23,904 bases of DNA from Pseudomonadota bacterium (GTDB lineage: Bacteria > Desulfobacterota > Syntrophobacteria > Syntrophobacterales > Syntrophobacteraceae), in NCBI GenBank assembly GCA_023442755.1, contig JAEZXS010000136.1:1-23904 (forward strand), read 5' to 3'. Below the pieces are notes generated by a model, which was given only the letters and a program-made list of their open reading frames with translations, was not told the origin of the DNA and made no database searches. The translations under genes and the position numbers were made by a program. Position 1 is the first letter of the stretch, and every line of letters begins with the position of its first letter. This document shows positions 17,485 to 23,904 of the stretch, in pieces.

Positions 17485-19257
17485 CTATTTTGCAGTCGCT
17501 GCGGGCTCGTCCAATCCGAACTGAGAGTTGTACAGTGAGGCAAACGGCCCGCCGGCGTGGACAAGCTGATCGAACGGCCCCTGCTCTACTATCTCGCCGT
17601 TTCGCAGAACGACTATCCGGTCGGCCTTGCGCACGGTCGAGAGCCTGTGGGCGATGATGAAGGTGGTGCGACCGGCTGTGAGCTGATCGAGCCCTTCCAT
17701 GATCAGTGCTTCGGTTTCGGCATCCACCGAGGAAGTGGGTTCGTCCAGGATCAAAACGGGGCTGTCCCGTAGAATGGCCCGCGCTATGGTGATACGCTGC
17801 CGTTCGCCTTCTGAGAGCGTGGCGCCCTGCTCTCCGACGATCGTGTCGTATTTCGCCGGAAGCCGATCGATAGATTCGTGTATCCGGGCAAGTTTCGCGG
17901 CCCGGATAACATCTTCCAGCCTGGCATTGGGTTTTCCGTAGGAAATGTTCTCACGCACGGAAATAGGAAACACCAGGGGCGGCTGAAGGACCATGGCTAT
18001 CTGGCTGCGAAGCGATTTCAGCTGGTAGCTGCGGATGTCTTTACCGTCCATCAGGACACGGCCCCCGCAAGGATCGTAAAAACGCGGGATCAGGCTGACC
18101 AGTGTCGATTTCCCGACGCCGGTCGGGCCGACTATTGCGATCTTCTCCCCCGGCTTTACCGTCAGGTTGACCCCTTTCAGCACCGGCTGCTCGGGCACGT
18201 AATGAAAAGTGACGTTTTCCCAGACGATCTCGCCTTTCGTGCCGGACGGCGGAAACGCCAGGCTCCCGTCTTTCAGATCGCGCTGGACGTCGAGGATTTC
18301 GAAGACGCGCTGGACGCCGACCTTCGCGCCCTGGATGAGCCCCCAGGTCTGGCATATCGTGTTTATGGGGCCGTAGAGCGAAGCGAGGTAGGTGGTGAAA
18401 ATGACGATCTCACCTACGGTGATCCTGCCCTCCATCACGTGCTGCGCCCCCGTCCAGACGACGAAAGCGGTACCGATCGCCATGACTACGTTCACGATGC
18501 CCGAATAGAAGGTCTGCAGCGTATAGAGCCGAAGGCTGGCTCCAAGGCTCTGATCGCTGGCATGCATGAACTTGCGGTGTTCTTCCTCTTCTTTCGTGAA
18601 TGCCTGGATGATGCGGATGGCGGACATCGCCCGCTGCACCACCGAGTAAACCTCGCTTTCCTGCTGCCGGGCCAGCATGGCCGCCGCCGTGATCCTGCGG
18701 CTCATTACCGAAATGGAGATGAAGAGAGCAGGGCAGACGGTGAGCGAAAGCAGCGTGAGTTCCCAGTCGATTCGGACCATCACGAAAAACATCCCACCCA
18801 GGAGCACCAGGGCGGTGGCGATGGGGAAGACGCCGTTCATCGTCAGGCTCTGGATGGCAAACGTATCGGCGGTCACCCGGTACAAAAGGTCACCCACCTG
18901 GCGCCTGCTGTGAAAGGCAAGCGAGAGCCTCTGCAGGTGTTCGTAGAGATCCCGGCGCATATCGTTTACCATCTTCTGGCCGATTTTGATCGTCGTGTAG
19001 TTGTTGAGAAGAGTCACCCCGCCCAGGACGACATACACGACGACAAGGCTGATGGAAGCCAGCAACAGAAGCGTTTGAACGGAAAAGCGCCCGTCGAACC
19101 CCCACGGCACCGGCTGCGCGCTGAGCACATTGTCGATTATGATCTTGAGCGGCCAGGGTTTGAGGAGTTCACAGCCGCTCATGAGAAAAACCTGAGCCAG
19201 GGCAATGAGGAACGGAATACGGTACGGCCAGAGGTATTTCAAGATCTTGTTGCGCAT
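17485..19257 (-). CDS. MsbA-like ABC exporter, fused permease and ATPase
   Basis: This 590-residue half-transporter should work as a homodimer that exports a lipid, glycolipid, peptide or drug. The first 320 residues form a six-helix exporter domain (helices start near 14, 62, 140, 162, 250 and 285). The ATPase domain has Walker A GPTGVGKST (377-385), Q-loop Q425, signature LSEGERQR (481-488), Walker B VLILDEPTSS (501-510) and the switch His H537 in IIAHRLSTV. All catalytic residues are intact. The ATG at 19257 has only a weak purine-rich site upstream. No partner half-transporter gene lies next to it, supporting a homodimer. The substrate cannot be read from the sequence. Confidence 0.93.
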   Translation of the reverse strand: MRNKILKYLWPYRIPFLIALAQVFLMSGCELLKPWPLKIIIDNVLSAQPVPWGFDGRFSVQTLLLLASISLVVVYVVLGGVTLLNNYTTIKIGQKMVNDMRRDLYEHLQRLSLAFHSRRQVGDLLYRVTADTFAIQSLTMNGVFPIATALVLLGGMFFVMVRIDWELTLLSLTVCPALFISISVMSRRITAAAMLARQQESEVYSVVQRAMSAIRIIQAFTKEEEEHRKFMHASDQSLGASLRLYTLQTFYSGIVNVVMAIGTAFVVWTGAQHVMEGRITVGEIVIFTTYLASLYGPINTICQTWGLIQGAKVGVQRVFEILDVQRDLKDGSLAFPPSGTKGEIVWENVTFHYVPEQPVLKGVNLTVKPGEKIAIVGPTGVGKSTLVSLIPRFYDPCGGRVLMDGKDIRSYQLKSLRSQIAMVLQPPLVFPISVRENISYGKPNARLEDVIRAAKLARIHESIDRLPAKYDTIVGEQGATLSEGERQRITIARAILRDSPVLILDEPTSSVDAETEALIMEGLDQLTAGRTTFIIAHRLSTVRKADRIVVLRNGEIVEQGPFDQLVHAGGPFASLYNSQFGLDEPAATAK

Positions 19258-19415
19258 ATAGGAAAAACTCTCTCATTTCAATCAGGGTTACAGGAACAAA
19301 GAACATTCCCGGACCGGAAGCAACCCCCGGCCGATCAATCCGAGTTTTTAATCCGCATTGATAAAAAGGGAAAGAAAAAACTCTCAACGCTATTCAGGAT
19401 GAGAACAGGGAATAT

Positions 19416-19460
19416 GGCAGGATGCAAAAGAACCGTCGCAGGTTCCCCTGCATCCCTGCC
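19416..19460. repeat. Long imperfect hairpin
   Basis: GGCAGGATGCA (19416-19426) pairs with TGCATCCCTGCC (19449-19460) with one bulged C. Within the loop AACC and GGTT form an inner four-pair stem. The 45-bp element could fold on either strand. No T-run follows. Confidence 0.5.
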
Positions 19461-19504
19461 ACTCGATGGAGAGTAGGAGAATTTCAGCGCTGTCTGAGAT
19501 ACCG

Positions 19505-19612
19505 CCGCCGAGACGCACAGATCGCGGAGGAAGAACAGGGGAGTGCACAGGGCCTTCAGGGCTAACGCCGGAAAGCCTTCCTGTTCTTCGAGTCCTCTGC
19601 GACTCTGCTGGG
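19505..19612. repeat. Large inverted repeat, CGCAGAG-type
   Basis: GAAGAACAGG (19530-19539) and CCTGTTCTTC (19580-19589) are perfect 10-bp arms. The flanks are also loosely complementary: CGAGACGCACAGA on the left and a CTCTGCGACTCTGC stretch on the right. The pattern recalls the CGCAGAGACGCAGAG dispersed repeats known from many bacterial genomes; that match is from memory and the copy is decayed. Confidence 0.45.
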
Positions 19613-19628
19613 AATGCCTTTCGGTGCC

Positions 19629-20300
19629 TCAGGGCTTTACATAAACCGGCGTTCCGACCGAAACTACCTCGAAAAGTTCATCCATTGCACTGTTCGGCAC
19701 GGCAATACAACCCAGGGTCCAGTCGCCCCCAGTGCCGCCTCCATGTATCATAATGAGTCCCCCCAGTGCGGTATTGGGAGGAGGCATTCTCTTGCATTCA
19801 TTGGCGCTGACTATCGAGCAGTAGTCGTTGTATGTAATCAGGCCCGAAGCGAGCGCATCCTCCGCCTTTTTGGGGTTCGGATAATTCAGTCCGAGTGACT
19901 TATAATACTGACTGCCTGCGTTCTTCACACAGACGAAGTATTCCCCCTCGGGGGTCCTGCCGTCGCCCCGGAAATACTTGTCTCCCCTCGGGCTCGGGCC
20001 CAGTGCGATATGGTAGTCGCGCACGAGGATGCTATCCTGTATGAGCCAGAGCCTTCGTTCGCCCTTGTTCACATAAATTTTCGGATTGGTTACCGAGTAG
20101 AGCGGGTAGTCCAGGTTTACGGTGCTATACGGAAGAAGGTTGGTTTGAGGCGGAGGCGGGGGTGGTATTTCCACCTTCCTGGTTGCCGGAATCTTGACCT
20201 GCGATTCGAACATGGAACATGAACTGAGCCCTGCACATATCAATCCGAGACAGAATAAAGACAGACCGTTTTTCCACGCACCATTCCTGCTGGCCCCCAT
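19629..20300 (-). CDS. L,D-transpeptidase lipoprotein (YkuD domain)
   Basis: YkuD-domain enzymes make 3-3 peptidoglycan cross-links or attach proteins to the wall. The 223-residue protein has a lipoprotein signal with the lipobox GLSSC (Cys 28), a proline-rich linker (IPPPPPPQ), then a catalytic domain with KIYVNKGERRLWLI (74-87), GDGRTPEGEYFV (112-123) and the active-site motif HGGGTGGDWTLGCIAV with H186 and C198. The Thr in TLGC is in the position usually Ser or Thr. The start has a strong ribosome site (AGGAGGGGG). It is encoded 164 bp downstream of another L,D-transpeptidase gene on the same strand. Confidence 0.93.
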   Translation of the reverse strand: MGASRNGAWKNGLSLFCLGLICAGLSSCSMFESQVKIPATRKVEIPPPPPPQTNLLPYSTVNLDYPLYSVTNPKIYVNKGERRLWLIQDSILVRDYHIALGPSPRGDKYFRGDGRTPEGEYFVCVKNAGSQYYKSLGLNYPNPKKAEDALASGLITYNDYCSIVSANECKRMPPPNTALGGLIMIHGGGTGGDWTLGCIAVPNSAMDELFEVVSVGTPVYVKP

Positions 20301-20346
20301 AAACCCCCTCCTATGTTGCCTCTAACGTGCTTCTGAAGCCTGAACC

Positions 20347-20464
20347 TCAAGCTATATCTATTATTACCACTTCGTCGGCCGTTTCAAGGAACAAACGATA
20401 TTTATCCCGGCCGACGTATATGCTCCCGACAAAGTTTCCCCCCAATGCCGGGAACACACGACCG
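20347..20464 (-). pseudogene. Possible out-of-frame C-terminal tail of the second L,D-transpeptidase
   Basis: Beyond the stop of the upstream transpeptidase gene, a frame shifted by one base stays open to TGA at 20347 and reads RVFPALGGNFVGSIYVGRD then KYRLFLETADEVVIIDIA, which looks protein-like with sensible codon choice. It has no start or ribosome site of its own. The frames would be joined by losing one base in the A6 run (T6 on the plus strand, 20478-20483) just before the stop. It may be a real frameshift, a sequencing error, or chance. Confidence 0.4.
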
Positions 20465-21382
20465 TCAGTTTCCAGTCTTTTTTGCCCCTTCTTTCGCGCC
20501 GCTTTTTGCCGGTTCGACCTGGTTGCGGGGCGGAACACCCGTACGCATTTCTTTGCCGAAGTCCTTGAGCGACTCGGTGATCATCACCACCGTACCGATG
20601 TCGGCCCAGTCAAAGAGCTTTTCCGCATGGCCCAGCGGCACGTTGATGCAGCCGTGGGAGCAGTTCGGACCGATTACGTCCCCGGCATGAATCCAAACGC
20701 GGTCGTATACCCTCATCGCCATCGGCATGAATGAAGGCTCGCCGTAGGCGTTCGGGTAATTGGACATGTGGTTGGCGTCCTTTTCCTTTATCCTGTACAT
20801 TCCCCGTTTCGTCCAGGTGTTCAGTTTCCCTACGCAGACATAGGTGTCTCCAACCAGCCGGCCCCGTTCGTACCAGCCCAGAAAGGGCATATCCTTAACC
20901 ACGAGAATGAACTTGGGTATCTTCTCGATACCGTTCAGAGTCCTCGGAAGAGGCGACCAGTCCTTGTATTCGCCAAAGTCTTTGGGCACGATTATCGCGC
21001 GCTTGCGCTTCATGTCGTCCCGGATATACTCTTTATCTTTGCGGTTCAACCGGGAGAGGATCTCCAGGCACCGGTAAAAATCCAGCTCGGGGTCCCTTTC
21101 CGCCAGCTTCCGCAGTTCTTTTTCCGTTACCGCACGACGCACCGTAGGAGGATCTTTTCTGGCGGGCGCCGGGGCTTCCTTTTGGGCCTGTGCCGCGGCT
21201 TCTTTCTTGCCCTTCTTCTTGGGCTGGGCAGCGGGTGAGGGCGGCGGCTGAGGTGCTTCTTCCTCGTAGGGGGAAATATACTGTGCCTGCTCCATATTCA
21301 CCTGCCTGGTCACACAGCCCGGCAAGAGAAACAAAACGATGAGGAGTCCAATCCCCGGGACAGGGGGTACTCTTTTTTGCAT
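20465..21382 (-). CDS. L,D-transpeptidase lipoprotein (YkuD domain), second copy
   Basis: This 305-residue protein carries a lipoprotein signal (MQKRVPPVPGIGLLIVLFLL then PGC, Cys 23), a long Pro/Ala/Lys-rich linker (about 43-80), a charged helical segment, and a YkuD catalytic domain with active-site motif HAGDVIGPNCSHGCINVP (H232, C245). ATG 21382 is preferred over in-frame upstream codons because the signal peptide begins there, with GAAAGAG ahead. Only about 22% of its catalytic-domain residues seem shared by eye with the neighbouring transpeptidase, so the pair is not a recent duplication. The end is rich in Lys and Ala (AKSGAKEGAKKTGN) and may be truncated by a frameshift in an A6 run. 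Confidence 0.9.
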   Translation of the reverse strand: MQKRVPPVPGIGLLIVLFLLPGCVTRQVNMEQAQYISPYEEEAPQPPPSPAAQPKKKGKKEAAAQAQKEAPAPARKDPPTVRRAVTEKELRKLAERDPELDFYRCLEILSRLNRKDKEYIRDDMKRKRAIIVPKDFGEYKDWSPLPRTLNGIEKIPKFILVVKDMPFLGWYERGRLVGDTYVCVGKLNTWTKRGMYRIKEKDANHMSNYPNAYGEPSFMPMAMRVYDRVWIHAGDVIGPNCSHGCINVPLGHAEKLFDWADIGTVVMITESLKDFGKEMRTGVPPRNQVEPAKSGAKEGAKKTGN

Positions 21383-21543
21383 ATAAAAACTCTTTCGGAA
21401 TGATTCGCCCATTCTTGCCGGGCAATCCACTGCGCCCATGCAGTTTCGGATCGCGCCAGTTTGTATGGTGATTTTAAGGGAAATGTGAGGGCGCGGTCGA
21501 TTCCGCGCCTCGGCAAGATACATACGTTACTATGGCTCAATTT

Positions 21544-23196
21544 TCAAGAGTGGTGTTCCGTTGAAGGGAGTGTGTGGGACTCTTGAGCAGCAGCAGGCGG
21601 TATTCCGTCTCGTAAGTCGAATATGGCCTGTTTTTTGTTGTTTCCTGCAGGCCCGTCCCGGAAAAAACGCTCCACGACATGAGTAAACCCTTCCAGTGCC
21701 TCGTTGCTCGTATAGAACATGTGTCCTCCGGGGAAAAACTCCAGCGAAATGTTGGTTGCGGGCCTGGGTTCCGATCCCAAGTGGCTCATGATGTACCTGG
21801 TCGCAAAATAGGGAACATCCAGGTCGAAATACCCCGCCGTGGCGAGGATCCGCAGGTTCCTGTTCCTATTGAGTGCTTTCCGGACCGATTCCACCGCATC
21901 GATGTACCCCGTGAACGCCGGTCCCCAGTTCCATTGCGAGTTCACCTCGTCGGAGAAGAAGACATAGGGTATGCCGGGGCTGAATTTCAGTCCGTCGAGC
22001 AGGTAGGCGTTCAACGCCGCCGTATATGGACCGGTCGTGGCCGCCATCCCCGGGTCGTTCAGAAAGCCCCGCCCCCTGCCCAACCGGATGTTTCTTCCAT
22101 CCATGAACCCGAGTGCCAGTCCGTCCGCTCTCAACAGTTCCGCCGTAAACTCCGGCCGAGAAACCCGAAGGTTCCGGTTCCGGATGAAGACTTCGGGAAG
22201 TCCGGTGAATCCGGCAAGCTTTTTGATTACCCGGTCCCTTTCCTGGCTGGTGATGCGATCTCCTTTCACCAGGGTGGGCAGGTATTCGTCCAAGGCCCAT
22301 TTCTCGGCCTCGGCAAGCGCCGCGCCCATATCCCCCTGAAGCTCCGGGGCGATCTTTTTATGGAACCAGGCGGCAGCGGTGTACGAAGGCAGGAAAAGCA
22401 CGTAAGGTAGATCGTTCGCAGCGCCGGACTGGATGGTATGCAGGTCCAGGGCGGGCGAAATCAGGATGAGCCCGTTTATCTCCATGCCGAAGTTCTCGTA
22501 GAGGTACTCGACAAGCCCTGCGGCCCGCATCCCCCCGTAGCTCTCCCCGGCAAGGCATTTCGGCGAGAGCCAGCGCCCGAACCTGCTCGTGTAAAGCCTG
22601 ATGAAGTCGCCCACGGAACCGATGTCGTCCCTGGTGTTATAAAAATGCCTGCTGTTTTCGGGGGGTATCGCTCGGCTGAAGCCGGTGCCTACGGGATCGA
22701 TGAAGACCAGGTCGCTCCAGGGAAGCCAGGAATACGGGTTCTGTTCCGCCAGGACCTGTGGCGTTACCGGCGGATTTCCCTCACCGGTCGCTACGCGCAA
22801 TGGTCCGGCAACCCCCATGTGCAGCCAGACCGACGATGCCCCCGGGCCTCCGTTGAAAAGAAACGTGATCGGCCTTCCGTCGGCGCTGTTGCCGCTTTCC
22901 GCAGTGTAGGCCACGAAGAAGATATCCGCCCGCGGCTTGCCCGATTCGTCCTTGAGGCGTAGATAGCCGGCGGTTGCCGTGTACCCCAGGATACCGCCGA
23001 CCTTCACGCCGAAGGTGTGCCGGGTTATGGACAGCTTCTCGTCGGGGCCCGCATTCTGGGGTTCCGCCTTCCGGTCCTGCTTCTCGCCCGCAGCGGCCTC
23101 GGGATTTTTCGCCTCGCCCTGGGAAGCCGCGGGATTCGCTGCTCCAAGCACCAGAAAAAAAACTATCGCCACAGCCATTCCGACACGGCTCAGCAT
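21544..23196 (-). CDS. Exported S10-family serine carboxypeptidase-like protein
   Basis: S10 peptidases remove C-terminal residues from peptides. ATG 23196 is favoured over an in-frame GTG seven codons earlier, as GGGGAG lies five bases upstream and a signal peptide follows (MLSRVGMAVAIVFFLVLGAA). The 550-residue protein has the oxyanion segment FLFNGGPGASSVW (113-124), catalytic Ser 219 in GESYGG, Asp 458 in GYFDLDVPYFAT, and His 492 in PGGHMFY, giving a complete triad. After the signal peptide comes a low-complexity charged Ala/Glu/Lys linker (about 25-55). It lies upstream of the two L,D-transpeptidase genes on the same strand, with 161 bp before the next one. The physiological substrate is unknown. 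Confidence 0.93.
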   Translation of the reverse strand: MLSRVGMAVAIVFFLVLGAANPAASQGEAKNPEAAAGEKQDRKAEPQNAGPDEKLSITRHTFGVKVGGILGYTATAGYLRLKDESGKPRADIFFVAYTAESGNSADGRPITFLFNGGPGASSVWLHMGVAGPLRVATGEGNPPVTPQVLAEQNPYSWLPWSDLVFIDPVGTGFSRAIPPENSRHFYNTRDDIGSVGDFIRLYTSRFGRWLSPKCLAGESYGGMRAAGLVEYLYENFGMEINGLILISPALDLHTIQSGAANDLPYVLFLPSYTAAAWFHKKIAPELQGDMGAALAEAEKWALDEYLPTLVKGDRITSQERDRVIKKLAGFTGLPEVFIRNRNLRVSRPEFTAELLRADGLALGFMDGRNIRLGRGRGFLNDPGMAATTGPYTAALNAYLLDGLKFSPGIPYVFFSDEVNSQWNWGPAFTGYIDAVESVRKALNRNRNLRILATAGYFDLDVPYFATRYIMSHLGSEPRPATNISLEFFPGGHMFYTSNEALEGFTHVVERFFRDGPAGNNKKQAIFDLRDGIPPAAAQESHTLPSTEHHS

Positions 23197-23443
23197 CGCC
23201 TCTCCCCGTGAACGCACAAGCGTCGTAAGTCTGTAAATCCGCCGCAGTTAAGGCTCTTTTTACGCTCGTGGAGTAATGCCCTTCATGTCCCGTGTCAACT
23301 CCGAACAGCGGCGCAGGAAGTTGGCTCTCGATTATTGCTCATAGTTACAATATGTTATACGGACTCCTTGAATCCCTAGCATACGCTTCTTATTATCAAT
23401 CGCATGTGGTTGTTTCACGTTGCTGTACTTAGGAGGAATTACA

Positions 23444-23904
23444 ATGACCAAGGAAGAAGTCCTTTTCCTGAGAAATATGCTCCTCGACAGGCGCAGCAGC
23501 ATACTGGAGCGTGTCCGGAAACTTGCCGCAGCATGGCAGGAACTTGAAGAACGCGCTATAGAACTGGAAGAAGAGGCCCAGAAGGCCAGTATAGCCAAGC
23601 CATACGATCAGCTCGACATCAATGGAAAGAATGAAATCGAGCAGATAGATCTGGCGCTGACAAAAATGACGATCGGAGAGTACGGGGTCTGCGAATCCTG
23701 TGGAGACGATATCAGTCCGAAGCGGTTGGAGGCAATCCCGTGGACCAGGCTGTGCGTGGAATGCGCGCGAGATTATGAGAAAAAGAAGAAGACCCTGCCT
23801 CAGACGACGGAAGTGATAGGCACGGCAAAGGTGCCCGATGAATATCAGGGATTGACCAGCGAGCAACTCGTGCACACGGTGTACGAGCACCTGCAGGCGG
23901 ACGA
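23444..23904 (+). CDS. DksA/TraR-type zinc-finger protein with C-terminal extension (3' end cut by window)
   Basis: DksA/TraR proteins bind RNA polymerase through its secondary channel or act as small zinc-finger regulators. About 153 residues are present. The first 70 are a charged helical hairpin or coiled coil (ELEERAIELEEEAQKAS). The zinc finger CESCGDDI...RLCVEC has the exact family spacing Cx2C-x17-Cx2C. After it comes EKKKKTLPQTTEV, a linker, then LTSEQLVHTVYEHLQADE at the window edge, which resembles the opening helix of a BON domain. AGGAGGAAT gives a strong ribosome site for ATG 23444. A possible promoter (TTGGCT 23321, TACAAT 23346, 19-bp spacer) is weak. The gene is divergent from the S10 peptidase. 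Confidence 0.88.
   Translation, partial: MTKEEVLFLRNMLLDRRSSILERVRKLAAAWQELEERAIELEEEAQKASIAKPYDQLDINGKNEIEQIDLALTKMTIGEYGVCESCGDDISPKRLEAIPWTRLCVECARDYEKKKKTLPQTTEVIGTAKVPDEYQGLTSEQLVHTVYEHLQAD

Larger units (their letters stand above)
19258..19628. other. Intergenic region with two long inverted repeats, no gene seen
   Basis: This 371-bp gap lies between the ABC exporter start and the stop of the L,D-transpeptidase gene, both on the minus strand. It contains the two hairpin-forming repeats described separately and a purine-rich, AT-rich part near 19350-19385. Short open frames here look like chance. Confidence 0.5.

Noticed and set aside
17878..19476. A 532-codon open frame on the plus strand
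   Set aside because: It mirrors the ABC exporter gene, whose Walker and signature motifs prove the minus strand is coding.
20465..20483. Programmed -1 frameshifting at A-AAA-AAG
   Set aside because: The -1 frame gives a tail without protein-like character, whereas the convincing tail is in the other frame, so an indel fits better than -1 recoding.
23429..23890. A 153-codon open frame on the minus strand at the right end
   Set aside because: The plus-strand zinc-finger gene has an exact Cx2C-x17-Cx2C motif and a strong ribosome site; the minus frame is its shadow.

Overview
The window looks like a chromosomal segment from a GC-rich Gram-negative bacterium, most likely a deltaproteobacterium (Desulfobacterota, Syntrophobacter-like). 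That guess rests on overall gene style: lipoproteins with lipoboxes, an outer-membrane factor and RND pump, a DUF2065-queA-tgt cluster, S10 peptidase beside L,D-transpeptidases, and REP-like hairpin repeats between genes. No rRNA, tRNA, CRISPR array, phage or transposase gene was seen.

Layout. (1) 1-6.4 kb, minus strand: a tripartite heavy-metal efflux operon, preceded by a small Cys-rich exported protein and running outer-membrane lipoprotein, periplasmic adaptor with a His/Asp/Glu-rich arm, then RND pump (cut by the window start). A TTGACA promoter with an unusually long 19-bp spacer lies upstream. (2) 6.5-8.3 kb: a small membrane protein, the mismatch glycosylase Mug, and an HdeD-like membrane protein. 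(3) 8.4-10.9 kb, minus strand: DUF2065 protein, queA and tgt, two steps of queuosine tRNA modification. (4) 11.1-12.9 kb, plus strand: alanine racemase and a PduO-type cobalamin adenosyltransferase, separated by a cluster of hairpin repeats including a terminator. (5) 12.9-13.9 kb: a hairpin-rich non-coding stretch followed by a higBA toxin-antitoxin pair with its own repeated operator. (6) 14-17.2 kb, minus strand: two exported proteins, an agarase-like glycoside hydrolase and a PIG-L/LmbE deacetylase. (7) 17.5-19.3 kb: an MsbA-like ABC exporter. (8) 19.6-23.2 kb, minus strand: two L,D-transpeptidase lipoproteins and an exported S10 serine peptidase. (9) 23.4 kb to the end, plus strand: a DksA/TraR zinc-finger protein with a C-terminal extension that may be the start of a BON domain.

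How it fits together. The right half (glycoside hydrolase, deacetylase, exporter, L,D-transpeptidases, peptidase) has a cell-envelope flavour, although the genes are spaced as separate units rather than one operon. No clear novel defence or mobile system is visible. The points most worth a second look are the Cys-rich protein leading the metal operon, the apparent frameshift at the end of the second L,D-transpeptidase, the structured region upstream of higBA, and the three-copy REP-like repeat family.
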